From Diplolepis rosae (lineage: Eukaryota; Arthropoda; Insecta; Hymenoptera; Diplolepididae): 64,000 nucleotides of DNA. The stretch spans positions 32,131,501 through 32,195,500 of the forward strand of contig JAPYXD010000710.1 in assembly GCA_030998225.1 (NCBI GenBank), written 5' to 3'. Position 1 is the stretch's first letter; each line of letters starts with the position of its first letter. A program made the position numbers and the translations under genes. This document shows, one piece after another, positions 22,131 through 34,298 of this stretch. Under the pieces are notes generated by a model. That model searched no databases. It saw nothing but the letters and a program-made list of their open reading frames with translations, and was not told the origin of the DNA.

Positions 22131-22999
22131 ACTCAGGAAATAAACTTTATTTAATTTAACCAAATCTTTAATTTAGCAGTACTTGTTTGACTCGAGGAAT
22201 CAGTTTTTAATTTGACCAAATCATGTTTGAATGGACCAAATTTGTTGATCTCATTAAAACAAATTGTTTGTCTGATAGTCTTTTGTTCAGTTTTAGAAAT
22301 ATGTTGGGTTAATCAACTGAATTAATTACTTTTATAGGGTGCATTTGTTTTGATGAAAAAAAAAACTTTACTTAACTCTGGCAAAACGTTTATTCTAACC
22401 AAAGTTGAATAGATACTTTATTGCGTTGAATCAACAAAAAAATTCTTTAATCGTATTTAAAGCATATTCTTTAATTGATTGCTACAAAATTTTGGAAAAT
22501 TTCCGTATAATTTGTTAGATATTCTTTTAGTTTTTGTGGATTAAATTCATTTTCATCGATATTTTAAGGAATTGCCCTAAAACGTCTAGTAATTCACTAT
22601 ACGGAGGGATTCCCTATAACTCGGGAAATCAAATAATATCTATGACTAGGCAATTTTCCTTTAACCTATGGTAATTTATTGAACAATTATTTATCCAGAA
22701 TGTCCCTCAAGACTTTTCGATTCTTGGGTAAAATGCGAAATATTTTAGAAAGTATTCAGAAAAGTTCGTGTACTCAGAAAAATATATAGTTTGATAAAAA
22801 AAGAATTTGCTTATTGATAAACTACACTTTTTATTATTTTAATCACAGAATTTCTGCTATTCTAACAAGTTTCGACTAAAATTTGATTGAATCAAACAAA
22901 TATTTCAATTGGTTTAACAAATTCTTACTTGATTCAACTACAAACCTTGGTCCATTCCACAAAGTTGTTTGGTTGAATCAAATTTTTTTTCTGGGGGTA
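22131..22999. repeat. Possible old inverted-repeat element
   Basis: The left side (actcaggaaataaactttat, then aaccaaatc) resembles the complement of the right side (ttggttgaatcaaatttt). Words such as ttgaatcaa and ggaccaaatt recur in between. Ends and target duplication cannot be fixed. Confidence 0.35.
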
Positions 23000-23093
23000 C
23001 AAATTAGGTCCCAACAATTTCGAGATAATTCCCCAAGACATTTTTTAGTGTTGATTCAGCTAAATATTTTTTTAAGTCCATATAAGAACATAA

Positions 23094-23786
23094 TCAAAGA
23101 TGTTTAATTCTTAATTTAAACATAAAAAATCTGTTGCCACCCCGAAAATATCCAATACTATCCAAAGTTAGATTACGATAATCCCTAATCCTGTAATTTT
23201 GTTCGGAGATTAACTTTTGACCAAATTCAGTAAAACCAATAGCACAGGTATCAGTATTACAAATGCGGAAATAGGGTGGCAGGGTAGTTTGATGTCCAGT
23301 ACTGTTTCGAAGTAAGCGAAACTGCAGATGTAGTCTTTGTAATGCTAATTTAGATATATAGTTTGCCAACAGAACGGCATCACGAGAGGTGGGGAGATAA
23401 ATTCCTCGTCCTCTTTAGAGTCGAACCCAGATCCAGATGTTGGCCGGTGTGGTCCGTTGAGAATGCATAGTAATACTAAATTACATGCATGCCTATTCGT
23501 TGACACAAATCTAACGGGTGTGACTAAAAACAATCCTTCCACTCCGTGAACATAGCAGACTATAAATGAGATCACCTCTTTTTTGGGTCTACTTCATAAG
23601 TTCTTAAGTCCTTGAGGGCCATCTTCTCAATAGCGCTGGGCCTTCTATAAATATTGAAGGAATGAGATAAACGTATAAATTACTACAGTCATCTTGAGAA
23701 CCCTCAGGTAACACTCTACTTCTATCTTTTAGGACGTTGATCCGGTTGGCTGAAGCAAAGAAGGTGCCAAGACATTTTTCACTCAT
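23094..23786 (-). pseudogene. Decayed BEL/Pao-type retrotransposon pol fragment
   Basis: The minus strand carries fragments in changing frames. The first (about 23786-23604) has a N-R-I...V-L motif, then an E-G-S-Q-D-D-C-S stretch and E-G-P-A-L-L-R-R-W-P. That matches the order and spacing of the conserved region between RNase H and integrase in BEL/Pao elements (ADD-type motif, then W-x-x-GP-x-FL, then WP). About 240 bases further on, a third fragment (23369-23094) has L-P-P-Y followed by a G-F-T-E-F-G stretch, where the integrase start would be expected. Several stops and at least one frame change lie between. No LTRs are seen nearby. The identification is from motif memory and rather short. 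Confidence 0.45.
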
Positions 23787-23790
23787 TTAC

Positions 23791-25204
23791 ATGTTTGCTG
23801 AAGAAGCCGAAATATTCGACTAAAGTTTAAAAATAAATGCTCCAGACTTTAAGAGATGCTATAGTCCTGAAAGTTTGACTAAAGTAGTCACTTTGCCAAG
23901 TTCAACAATTTTCAATTGTAAATTATTTAAATTATCTTGATTTCTATTTTTTACACTTGGCAACATCATAACTTTACGTTGTTAAGATCTTTCAAATCAA
24001 AATTGACGATTTCTTTATTTTCTTAATTCTACCGGATTCCTAATCGCACAATTATATCCTGACTTTAAAATGTTTACATAATTCACAAATATTTTGTTTG
24101 GTATATGTTTAAAAAAAATATCCGAAGGTTCAGATATTATATTACAATTAAATAGTTAACAAGCTGATAAACTAAAAGGATTGTGATAATAATATTGACA
24201 TTTTTTCAACTCAATATTTAAAAATAATTATTCAATCTGGCTTTTATCAGCAATTACCCAATTAGCTTTTTAACTATTTTACAGACCATCCAGTTAACGT
24301 ATGAGACTCAAAGGCATTTAAAATTTCTACTTGAATTTCCCATAGAAATCATTCAGTCAGTTTGAAAGATTTAATTAAAAATTTCTAAGATGTCATTTAT
24401 TATTACGACACTCCTATTTTGAAAGGATTGATAAATTGAAAAATTCTAAATTGAAAGCCTCAAAAGTTTAAATTTGGAACAATTGAAAAAAACATGACTT
24501 GTAGTTTGACAATATGAAGAATTTCTGATGACAATTTATGTAAGTTAAATGTTCCAATGAATAATTTTGTAAGTTTGGCCAGAGAGTGAATCGGATTTAT
24601 TCAGAATTGTGACGTGGATGACTGTACGAAACAGTCCTGTCAGGAATCATTTTTCTCTCGCTGCATCTTATATCGATCCCCTTAATTATCGAAAGATTTC
24701 ATTGCTGTAAACGAGTGCTAAAAGTAGAATAAATTCTTACGTCATGCAGCTTTGACACACGTGATTAATGGATATTAAATTAAGAGCCTGAATTAATGCA
24801 AACAAGATTCGAACACTCTTGAAGATCCGACATACATACGTATACAGGAGATCGATCGATCGTTTCAAATTCGACCATGGGAGAAAATCAACTTACGTCT
24901 TTTGTGTAAGTGGAAGATGGCTCAATGGTAGATATAACCGATCTTCAACGCCCGTATTTCATAGCATTACAATTTTAAGTTCGTACAGCTCAGTATAAAT
25001 TTTCAATCAGGATTATTGTTTGGTACTAACGATTTTTGATATCTTGATCATAAGAAGAAAACTATTCAGATTATTCAAATTGAGTTAGGAATTTTAGTGC
25101 TATGCATGACTTATCCGAACCCTACCTTACCGACACACTTTTTTCGTCCTTTGCATTTCCACATTAATTGAAATATCAAGTTGAAACTTTGAGTAATTAG
25201 GTGA
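23791..25204. other. AT-rich stretch with a mild GC rise
   Basis: About 24600-24960 is less AT-rich and has short patches such as gatcgatcgatcg and a minus-strand donor-like site at 24892, but no exon I can defend. Confidence 0.4.
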
Positions 25205-25325
25205 AAAGCACCAAGGAACGTTTAACTGCTCCTAAATATATATAATTATAAAGAAATTTATTTTTGGAGAAGTTTTTTTATAATTATAAAAATTTAGGAC
25301 CAGATAAAGGTTCTTTACTGCTTTT
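25205..25325. repeat. Small inverted repeat
   Basis: Arms agcaccaaggaacgtttaac...ctcctaaatatatataat and the complement of aatttaggaccagataaagg...ttctttactgct lie on either side of ~20 bp. Diverged, without clear target duplication. Confidence 0.6.
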
Positions 25326-26250
25326 TTATTTCTTGGAACATTTCATTAAATGTTAAATTTTTAAATTCAATCGTCATAAACATTTTCGTGGTATGTTGTG
25401 ATTTAATTTATATCAATATAATATAGAGATTAAACTATTTCAGAATTTTTATCTATCACGAAAAAAAAGATCTGTTACATTTGCTCCGTTCATAAAATTT
25501 CTATTAATTTAAGAAATTATATGCTGTCACTATTTTAACACATGTACTCAGTAAATGCAATTGATTTTTCTTCTCAGCGATAAGAGGTGCAAGAATATTC
25601 AGCGAATAGCTATAAACGTTTTGCTGAATGAAATTAGTAAATAGAACCCACTGATTAAATTAAAAGATAATATTAATGTACCAATCATATAAAATGGGGA
25701 CCCTGGTTAAAATTCAGGCCGAAGCAGATTTTTTTTCAGTTCTTCAATTATTTGTCAGGAAGGACCGCTTATTTCTTAACTAAACAACGAAAACGAATAA
25801 ATACTATAGTCAATAAAAATACAAAAATATGAACATTTAAAAAAATGATAATTCGGATTAGTAAAAATTACGTTATATCAGAAAAGTAAAAGTGATATGA
25901 TAATTAGGATAAATGCAAGAAATGAAAAAATATATTCAGTTAAATAAACCTCATTTCAAGTAAATTTCAAGTAATGCACATGTCCTTTGATCTAGAAATA
26001 AATAAATTTTCAAAGAATTCTTTCAAAAAATGCAAATAATTTACAAAATACAAAACAAGTTCTAGTAACGATAAAAGTCTCACTAAGAAGAAAAATAAAT
26101 AATAATTTTTTCAAAAAAGGTTTCTGAGCCTAAAGAAGAAAGCGAATTTGCATTTGTATTCTGCATCTTTTAATTATAAGACTAGTTATGTAACTCTATA
26201 CCGGATAGAGTCAAGTAGATAAGAGGGTACATAAAATACTCGAAAACAGG
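25326..26250. other. AT-rich desert, nothing seen
   Basis: No supported feature. Confidence 0.5.
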
Positions 26251-26590
26251 TATCAAGGGTTAATTGCAGAGGTAGAGGTTTCTTCCCTTGAAGAGAGCTC
26301 GCGACAGGACATTATGCATACGAGTCTCTGGCGCACTTATGAAGGGATCTGATTGAGTTCTGAGTATATGGCGTCTGGTTCTCGAGCTGCTAATTAAATA
26401 CCCGCGAAGAAGCCGAACACACCGACTCTCACACTGTCGTTTCATCTTGCTCTGACCATACCGTCCCCTTCTCCTCAGCACCTCTTCTCTTTCACTGATT
26501 GATATTTAAGCTCGAGTTCAACCCACCCATTCCTTCTATGTCCCTACCACCTTGTTTCACGGGGTCGTTAGCGAGTTCCTGCTGCTTCTG
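26251..26590 (+). other. GC-richer block, possible 5' untranslated region
   Basis: Near 48% G+C and directly upstream of a candidate first exon. An upstream ATG frame (26538-26591) ends in TGA overlapping the downstream ATG (TGATG), an arrangement seen in reinitiation-controlled messages. Confidence 0.25.
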
Positions 26591-26653
26591 ATGTTCCTGA
26601 TGCTGCTGGTCCTTGTTGCTGGCGATTTCTGCACACCTGGCCTTGCTGGAACA
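26591..26653 (+). CDS. Candidate first exon encoding a signal peptide
   Basis: The ATG at 26591 opens MFLMLLVLVAGDFC..., a hydrophobic, signal-peptide-like start of 21 codons. A donor follows directly (GGAACA then GTACGT, GT at 26654) in phase 0. An in-frame TAA at 26507 closes the frame upstream. There is no positive charge before the hydrophobic core, which is unusual for a signal peptide. The next plus-strand candidate in matching phase is 48468-48531, but the 22-kb intron this implies is only a guess. Chance is quite possible. Confidence 0.25.
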
Positions 26654-27840
26654 GTACGTGGCATGATGGCACGAGCAATAGTGTATACACTACGATTAAA
26701 TCCAATTCGCTTACTTATTTTCCCATTCCTAAACTACTTTGCTCAAAATTGACAATCTACTTTTTAAAACTCCGCATTAATATTGAGTTGGTGTGAAAAT
26801 CGTAATGTTTTACATGTTTAAATTAGAGGGTAGCCAGTCGACTGCATAACCGGGGAAGTAGCAGAAAGATTGGTAATTATTTGGACCCGGAATAAAATGA
26901 AAAATGACAGTGTAAAGTTTTCGGTTGATTAAGATTTTCTATAATTTTTATTATGAAATCCTTTCGTTCTCATGTTTTAAAAGAGCCTAATTATTCGAAG
27001 CATTATTATCATTATTATATTTTGATTTACAATTTTCCATATTTAACAGCAAAATTTAGTATTTACGTTTCTAGAAAATTCGGAGTTTTAAAAGTTGGGA
27101 AAAATATATACTTGAGTGTTCCACTTTTAAAATTCCTCTTGAATTTATAAATGAGGGAATATGTAAGTCATAAAACTTGAAAATTGTATGATAATAAGAT
27201 TTTAAAATAATTTAGAGATGCGATAAAATTATGAAAATTGAAACTTGATATTTAGTCATATTATATTGCAAAAAAATATTATATGATTTACATATTTGTA
27301 GACTAAGCGTATGCAAAAAATGAACATCCTCGTGAGATTTAGGAATTATTTTTACTATAATGATAATAAGTTTTTTTTCAAGCTTACATTTTATACTAGT
27401 TTAGTGGCCACCCTGAAATATTATAATTTATTGTCTGTTGAGAAATTTCGGAACTTCAGTATTAGATTTTATGTTAGTATAATATAACTGCTTTATTAGT
27501 AAGAATTTTTCCATGGATTTTCATTAGCTATCTTAGCTATTCAATTGTTTCAAGTAACTTCTAGTTTATTAAAGTGCCAATCCGAGTAGTAAAATCAAAT
27601 AATTGAATAGTTGAGGCAACTTAAATAAATTAGAAAAAAATTTCATACTAAAATAGTGATTGAGACAACTACTCATTTTTGTAGTGTCTTGCGTATAAAT
27701 TTAATTGAGCTATTACAAAAATCGATTACCTTGTCTTTATGGTACCATACAAATAATTCGTCCAGGGAAGATTTAAATTGGGATATACAATTCTGAATCT
27801 CGAGTCAAATTTGTATTGATAATGCATTAGGTAGATCGTT
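26654..27840. other. AT-rich desert, nothing firm
   Basis: Scattered similar words around 27540-27680 (ttgaatagttgaggcaac against attcaattgtttcaagt) hint at an old inverted repeat without definable ends. Confidence 0.45.
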
Positions 27841-28304
27841 ATCAAGGACACGATCAGCAAAAACTTTGGTGTTCGACCAAGAAACGATTTGCAAAAGTGT
27901 ATTCAAAACCATAGTCTACCTGGGCCATCGAGATTGTTCGTATGGCAAAAAGTTAATAACAAGTAGTTATCGACAAGTATTAAACACGTTGAACACTTGG
28001 AATCGTTTTATCGCGCATCGAGTCGTTTCGGTTCGCAATTACCATTTCAAATGCTCACCTTGCCTCACCTGAGACCGTGGCAGGCACTACTCCTTATTCC
28101 GTGTGTTACACCGGGTGGTCCTTGCCAGGGTTGGGTTGGGTGTCTTGGGTAGGGGGTTATTATTTAGTTTGGTCGTTTCTATCTCTCATCTCTTTAAGCT
28201 CCATCTCCTTCTCCCTTTCTTCTTCTTTTCCTCCTTCTCCTTTTCTTCTTTTAATCTTCTTCCTCGCATGCATCCACACCCACGCCTATTCTCATTCTAA
28301 TCAG
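27841..28304. other. GC-richer, then pyrimidine-rich block
   Basis: 27840-28140 is near 45% G+C; 28160-28270 is almost pure C/T on the plus strand (GA-rich on minus, GAGA-type). On the minus strand two adjacent good donors (CTCAG with GTGAGG, CAAG with GTGAGC, about 28055-28070) could end a 5' untranslated exon. Confidence 0.3.
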
Positions 28305-28354
28305 TACTGCCGCCCTTTCTCCGGACCTATCACGCTCTCCGAATTTTTTCAACT
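28305..28354 (+). CDS. Exon-like segment, 50 bp
   Basis: A long pyrimidine-rich tract ends in an acceptor (cattctaatcag). Then come 50 open bases reading YCRPFSGPITLSEFFQ and a donor-like GTAAGA. It ends in phase 2 and does not join in frame to the next plus-strand candidates, so it is a weak call. Confidence 0.2.
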
Positions 28355-30170
28355 GTAAGAATCTGCCAAGTGGTTTTACTACTCTCCTCTTATTATTTTT
28401 ACGCCTTCTTCACTCCTTTAACTTCTCTTTGAAAGATGGTTGTCAAGTTTAAAATCAATAATTCTTTAAATTGTTTCTAAAATTTTGTCTATATTCAATA
28501 AACTAATTAATAGATTCTTGTATTCTTATAACTAGATGCACACATTTTTCAAACAAAAGTTTATATAAATGGCGTCATCATTGATAAATTTGAAACAAAA
28601 AAAATGTAAAAGATCTTCACTAGACGTGATGATACTTGAACATCGTTAGTACTACGCACCCACTTTGAGGTTATTGACATCGAATCGCCGAAGATGTAAT
28701 GACAAATCGATGGATCGAATGATAGATGTTCAGGAAAATAAAGCATTTTAATCACAGCTTAAACGCAAGACAGTGCTTAAAATTAAAAGAACGTGAAAAT
28801 ACTTAGAAGAAAGAAAAAATTGAAGAATAAAAGCCATTATGAAGTCACAACTTGATCTTTGTGATTAATGCTGTAATGACATGTTGGAGTGTCTAGACTT
28901 TAAAAATACTACCAATAGAAAACCGACATGACCTTGACGATGTACTTTCTCGTCACCGTCATATAAATTCGTCGCGGTCCTTTCGACAAGTGTTCCTCTG
29001 GCATAGCTCTGGTCTCATATATCCGATTAGCATGCAGGTAGTCTTGATCAGATGACTATATAGAAGCTGAGGTGAAGAGAGACACGCGCAAAATCGCCAA
29101 ATGCGTATCAAATGAAAAATCCCGGAACGTGTCTCGGGTCAGAATAATAATAAACGACGTGTTTCTTCAATAGAAGTTGAATGAATTGTGTTTTTCTCAT
29201 TAACTTCCCAGAGCATTCCTTATTTCTTAGAAGCTAATTAGCATTTTTCTTTGGCACTTAATTATTTGGGCCATCAAATTATTCTAATCACGAATGAAGA
29301 GATAATTTTGGAGAAACCATCGTTGGAATTAAAAAAAATTCCTGATTAAGTAATTCTTAGGGTATAGAAACAGGAATAAATTACATATCATCTTTTAATT
29401 TCAGTAGTTTTTTTTTTGCAATTTCATAGAAATTTCTATAGAAAAAAACAACTGGTTGAAGATGAGAGTGGATGTTGAAAATTATCCACTTAAATTATAA
29501 TAAGATTCAGTTTTATAATAATTAGTTTAATTAACTTTAATTTTTTGAGTTCTTGAAACTAGAATTTTGAAATTTTCAAAATTTTAGATACTTAAACTCC
29601 AATTTTTTAGAATTACATACTTTGTGAAGAATTCCGTAATTTATTTCTAGCTATGTAATAAGTTGATTTTGACTGATTTCTCAGTGAATTTCACTCATTA
29701 AACAGATTGAATAACTAAAAAGCAGTCACTGAATGAAATGAGAAAAAAAGTACTGATTAACATTAAGAGAAGTAATTTCCCGTTTCGGCAGTCGAGTAGC
29801 CAACTTCGATACAATTCGAATTCTTAAATTTACCAAATTTGAACCAAAACAATCATTTTGATATTTTAAAAATTCGAAATTCTGCGGATTGCTTGAAATG
29901 ATAAATTACAGTTTGCTTCAACATTAAGATGATTTTGACTTTGTATTAAATAAAAATTGAAATACTCTTTCAAACCAAAATTAATTTTAAAAACTATTAA
30001 TAAACTTTGCTAAAGCTTCATATATTCAAAATTTTACTAAGAAAGTGAGAATTTATACTATCTTTTTGTCGACATAAATCTTCACATTGTGCAATTAAAC
30101 CAGTGTTTATCAATGTTTTTACTCAATTGATTAATTATCCGATTAAACCACCTGCATTTTGCATCCTTAC
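28355..30170. other. AT-rich desert, nothing seen
   Basis: A slightly GC-richer patch at about 28900-29160 has no frame. No repeat ends seen. Confidence 0.45.
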
Positions 30171-30839
30171 ACTGCGAGGTAATAAACATCCACGATTCTC
30201 AAAGTTTCCCATTGCATACATGTAACCTTAAAGTATGTTGCATGAAAATAAATGGGTAAATAGATCAGTACGACAGAGTCGTACTGATATATGGCCCGGT
30301 ACCGGGGAGCAAGCGAGCGGTTGGTTTTATGTGCACCGGGTAAACCGGTGCCTTGGCACCGTTTGTGTGCCCAGTTAATTACTCGCGTAGTAAATTATCG
30401 GGTAATGAGGTGCCGGGTTTGTGCCCGGGGCCTTCGTTCATCGCTGGACTCGCATCGAAGGTGCTGCTTTCCGCACACCCCCGAACAGAGAAAACTAATA
30501 AATCCGCCAGCGCCTTAAGAAGGGATATTGTTAGTTGTGAGGTAAATCATCTCCGTGGCTCGAAAATATCCCGCCGTCTCTTCGCTCTACCCAGCACGAA
30601 CTACTCACGATGACGTTTGTTACCAAGCCTTAGCAACTATGGCTGCATCAACTACATCTGAAAGATCGCCACGAGCTGTTTGCAGCGTTCTTCGTGGTCC
30701 AGTTAGCGTCAATAGCCAGACATATGCCTTCGTCATTAGCGTCATCCTAACTCCAACGCCTGCGCGACCGGGTGATGATACTCGGGGGAATCTCGCCAAG
30801 CCTCGAGCCAAGATACGCAACCCCGAAGAAGACACTCAC
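30171..30839. other. CpG- and GC-rich block
   Basis: About 50% G+C with many CpG, among the most GC-rich unique sequence in the window. Open frames exist on both strands (up to 102 codons on +, 30555-30863), as expected by composition. It contains gcaccgggtaaaccggtgcc, an imperfect palindrome at 30331-30350, and ggcaccgtttgtgtgcc nearby. It sits just downstream of a minus-strand ATG exon candidate, so it would be the start of that gene's first intron. Confidence 0.35.
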
Positions 30840-30959
30840 CTCTTGAGGTGTATTCGTTATTAATGATTCTCTGAGAAGTCTTCTGGCTCCGAGGAGTGAC
30901 GGAGAATCTACCGTCCTGCTGCTGATGTTACTTCGAACCAACGACTGCACCACGGTCAT
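30840..30959 (-). CDS. Candidate first coding exon, minus strand
   Basis: ATG at 30959 opens exactly 40 codons (MTVVQSLVRSNISSRTVDSP... to ...TPQE) up to a consensus donor (CAAGAG with GTGAGTGTC) in phase 0. An in-frame TAG about 57 bases upstream closes the frame, and the sequence before it has CAG-repeat-like 5'-untranslated character (gcagcagcagtagcagcg). The frame also stays open beyond the donor to 30747, so splicing is not forced. No family recognised. Its phase is compatible with the micro-exon at 5963-6010 downstream on the same strand. Confidence 0.33.
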
Positions 30960-31177
30960 TAGCGATACGATGGTTCTGGCTTCTGTATAATGAGTGTTCC
31001 CTTTTCGCTGCTACTGCTGCTGCTTTGCTACCTTGATGTGGGTATAAGAGATGGCTCATATTGCATTTTCACCCAACAACCATGATTAAAGGAACGCACA
31101 TCGCTCAGGCTGTAAAGATTGACACCTGTCGTCAAAAATTATCAACATGGAGCTCAAGACATTTGTAGTTTTAATTA

Positions 31178-31837
31178 AGGCCATGGGTTAAGCAGGTCAC
31201 GTGACAAAAATTATATGTTAATCCAACCATGTAAGATAACTTTTTGTGTTCATAAAATATATTGCTCAGAATTTGGCAAATGTATTAGAAGATAATAAGG
31301 AACGTCTGTTAACTTCGTTTTAGTAAAAATTCTGAAATTTTGTTTATTTTAAAATATAAAATTGAAGTGTTATCGACAATCACAGCTCTGTAACTACATT
31401 TCTACGGAGATTGAAATATCGTCTTGAAATTTTGGGAAGTGAATCAAAATTTACTGAGATAGGTCTGTTATTTCTTGAATATTCAGAAAAATATTTGAAA
31501 ATTTTGATAAAAATAAGTAATTTTAGCAAATTTGCAAAGTATATTACCGACAGCGTTAGACTAGTGCAGCACAACTCAAGACACTGAGTTGGTAGTAAAA
31601 ATTTTATTTTAACCAGTTAAGTGTGTTTGACGTGTATACACGTCATAAATAAATGGAAGTCACCATGGTCGCCACAGCTGACTGGTTAATACATTATGCC
31701 TTCCCCCATTCCTTCCATATGCTATTATTTATAATTTCCTAAATTTTGACCAATTTTGATTTAAAATTTTATACATGGAGAAAAAAACCGATAGCCAGGG
31801 AATAGATTGATCACGTGACATGAGTGGCCAATGGCCT
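31178..31837. mobile_element. MITE, TA-AGGCC family, 660 bp
   Basis: Ends aggccatgggttaagcaggt and complement-of-aatggcct with TA on both sides. CACGTGAC lies near both termini. The interior has a perfect 16-bp palindrome, gacgtgtatacacgtc, at about 31630-31645, and no coding capacity. Confidence 0.85.
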
Positions 31838-33199
31838 TAAAGGACTTTAAATATTTTTAAATCGCGGAGAAAAATTGAATTTTAAATAATTATCAAAGAT
31901 ATATCAAAGATTGAAATATATCAAAGATTAAAGAAAATTATATCATGACATGTTTCCGTACATGTTCATTGTTTTATTGACCCACAGTAATAATTACGAG
32001 ATAATTAGTAGAAATCTTGAGTGCCCGGGACATTGAAAAGATTTTTGAATGTACATACTTTTTGGGGTTGAAACCTGACTCTTCATAAAAGTTTTCTTCT
32101 ATACAGAAAACTCTCAATATTTTCTAAATCATTTTTCTCTCTGCCTTGAAATGGAGTGGCAGACTACCAAACGGTCTGTCGACTCCGTGCTCGAAAAGAG
32201 AAGATAAAAAGTTTTTTCCCAAATTCAAATTTACCGGTTTTCGACTCACCGTTAACTTCTCGATTTCGTGCGTGTGTGTGTTGTGCTGTGCGTTCTCCAT
32301 CGAGGGCTCACGATTGGATTTATATTCTGTGCTTTACTTTGGAATTAATTGTGGTTGTGTGCCTTTGAGGTGGTGCATTCCGCAATTCACATCTTCCACG
32401 AATCTGACAGGAGAGGACTTCTGAGTGAGGACGGTACTGGAAGGTCTATTCGCATGCTCTAATTCTATTTTTTAAATAAATTTATTATAAGAAAAAAACA
32501 ACAAAAAAACAAAATAATTATTAAGTTGCATGAATTTTGCTTGTTTAGTTTATAATTATTATTTTTAATGCAAATTAAAATTGTTGGCACTGAAGAGGGC
32601 CCCCATTTGTGGCCCAAACGTTTGCCTTTACCAATTTCTATGGTTATTTCAAAATAATTATATCGTATTATTGAATACAAACGTCTACCAAATCTTCTAA
32701 CAGCAGATACTATTCAATAAAATAAATATGCTATGTAAATTAACGTTGGATAAACATTCTTATTTTATAGTATACTTATTTAAACCAAAATCTTCCGCGG
32801 ATTGAAAAGCGAGTTTCTCAATGTAGATGCATATTTAAATCTTTTATTCACATTTTTTATTCACGTGTTGTGGATAACTGGAATAAAAGGCATGATATTT
32901 TCCTCATAAGGACGCTATTACGATATAAAACTTTTGTTTTTCAACATATATCCTCATCTTAAGTATTTCATGAAAAGTGGGTTCTCTTGGATTGTACACA
33001 GAAAATCCATTTTGGTTATTAGTTTCCGGATAATCTTATACGCTGTAGTTGCAATTATTGACGTTACATGACCTACTTGATAGACAGCCTTGAACAGTAA
33101 TCCTTGAACCGGAGAATTTTATCTCAATGAAATATTGCCAATGCTGGGCTAAGACTAATACTAATTCCTATATTATATATCCTATCCTATACTAATTTC
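31838..33199. other. AT-rich stretch with a short GC-richer patch
   Basis: 32130-32450 is less AT-rich and has two overlapping frames of 70-92 codons with no support. The rest shows nothing. Confidence 0.4.
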
Positions 33200-33521
33200 T
33201 GATATTAATTGAAAATCTTTACAAATTTTTCTCATGAAATTTTTCAATCAAACCAAAATTAGGAGAATTATAGTATTCGAAAACTTGAAAAAGATCAATA
33301 ACGAAATTCCATTTTCTTGTTAAATTATATAAAATACTAACAAATCGACAGAATGCAAAATTCTTTACTATAAAAAGATCTATACATTTTAATTCAAACA
33401 ATTTTTATAAGATGCATATTTCTCTTTTTAATAAAACAAAAAATACCATTGATAATCAAAAATTCCATTTTTCAGACAAAATATGCGATACGAAAAAATC
33501 ATTAACATGCAAATTTGCTTG

Positions 33522-34246
33522 CTTAAGGGGATTTTCTACCCGAGATGGTCCGAAAAATCGATTTTTTTTTTTTAATATTTATGACGTAGACAACGAGTTT
33601 TACGAGAAAGAAGAGGGGGCAATGTATGGTCCTGGAATCGCTGATTGACCGTGAGTTATATCATTTGGATGTACCGTGATTGTAAATCTTTAAACTCGTT
33701 TTTCTCGAAACCATTTTTTTCGAAACTGCGGACACGATAACTCTAAAACTATTGATCCAATTGACTTGACATTTTTTGAGCTTACTTAGCAAATGTATAG
33801 TTTTGGCTGAAACTAGGATTATGCCTAGCGCATTTGTTTAAATATTGTTTTTAATGCAAAATACAAACATAAACAGGGCAAAAAATCATCATATTTCTTT
33901 AAAAATGGAAAAACAATTGAAAATTTTTTTATTTTTATTATTCCCTAGTTCAGGCGATAGCGGGAAGTGTAATTGCTATAAAATGGGTTAAAATTTGTCT
34001 TTCAGAATCTTTGAACGGAGGATATCGTGTACGCAAGGGAGCAACTTTTTTAGGCAAGCTCAAGTCCAAGGCGTCAAAAAAATTATATTTTAAAGATTTT
34101 TTCAAAAGTAAAAAAAAATTTTATTGTCCATATTCTGTAGAATAACTTACGAAAAATTGTGAATAAAAATATTGAAAAGTTTTTTTTTCACAACGATTTA
34201 AAAACATCGATATTTCGGACCGACTCGGGTAGAATACCCCCTCAAG
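33522..34246. mobile_element. Inverted-repeat element, CTACCCGAG ends
   Basis: Left end cttaaggggattttctaccc, then gagatggtccgaaa. The right end is the complement (cggtccgaaatatcgat mirrored), giving ~42 bp of inverted similarity at about 85%. 725 bp, no credible frame. The interior contains cgataactctaaaactattg, a word type also seen at about 50645. No target duplication could be fixed. Confidence 0.75.
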
Positions 34247-34298
34247 GGCATGTGGCACTTGAGAAAAGCAGCAAGTTCATGTAAACAATTTGATCCAG

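Noticed and set aside
24906..24945. tRNA-like words: tggctcaatggtaga resembles an A box and atcttcaacgcc a B box
   Set aside because: The two boxes are only about 12 bases apart, far too close for a tRNA, and no acceptor stem pairs.
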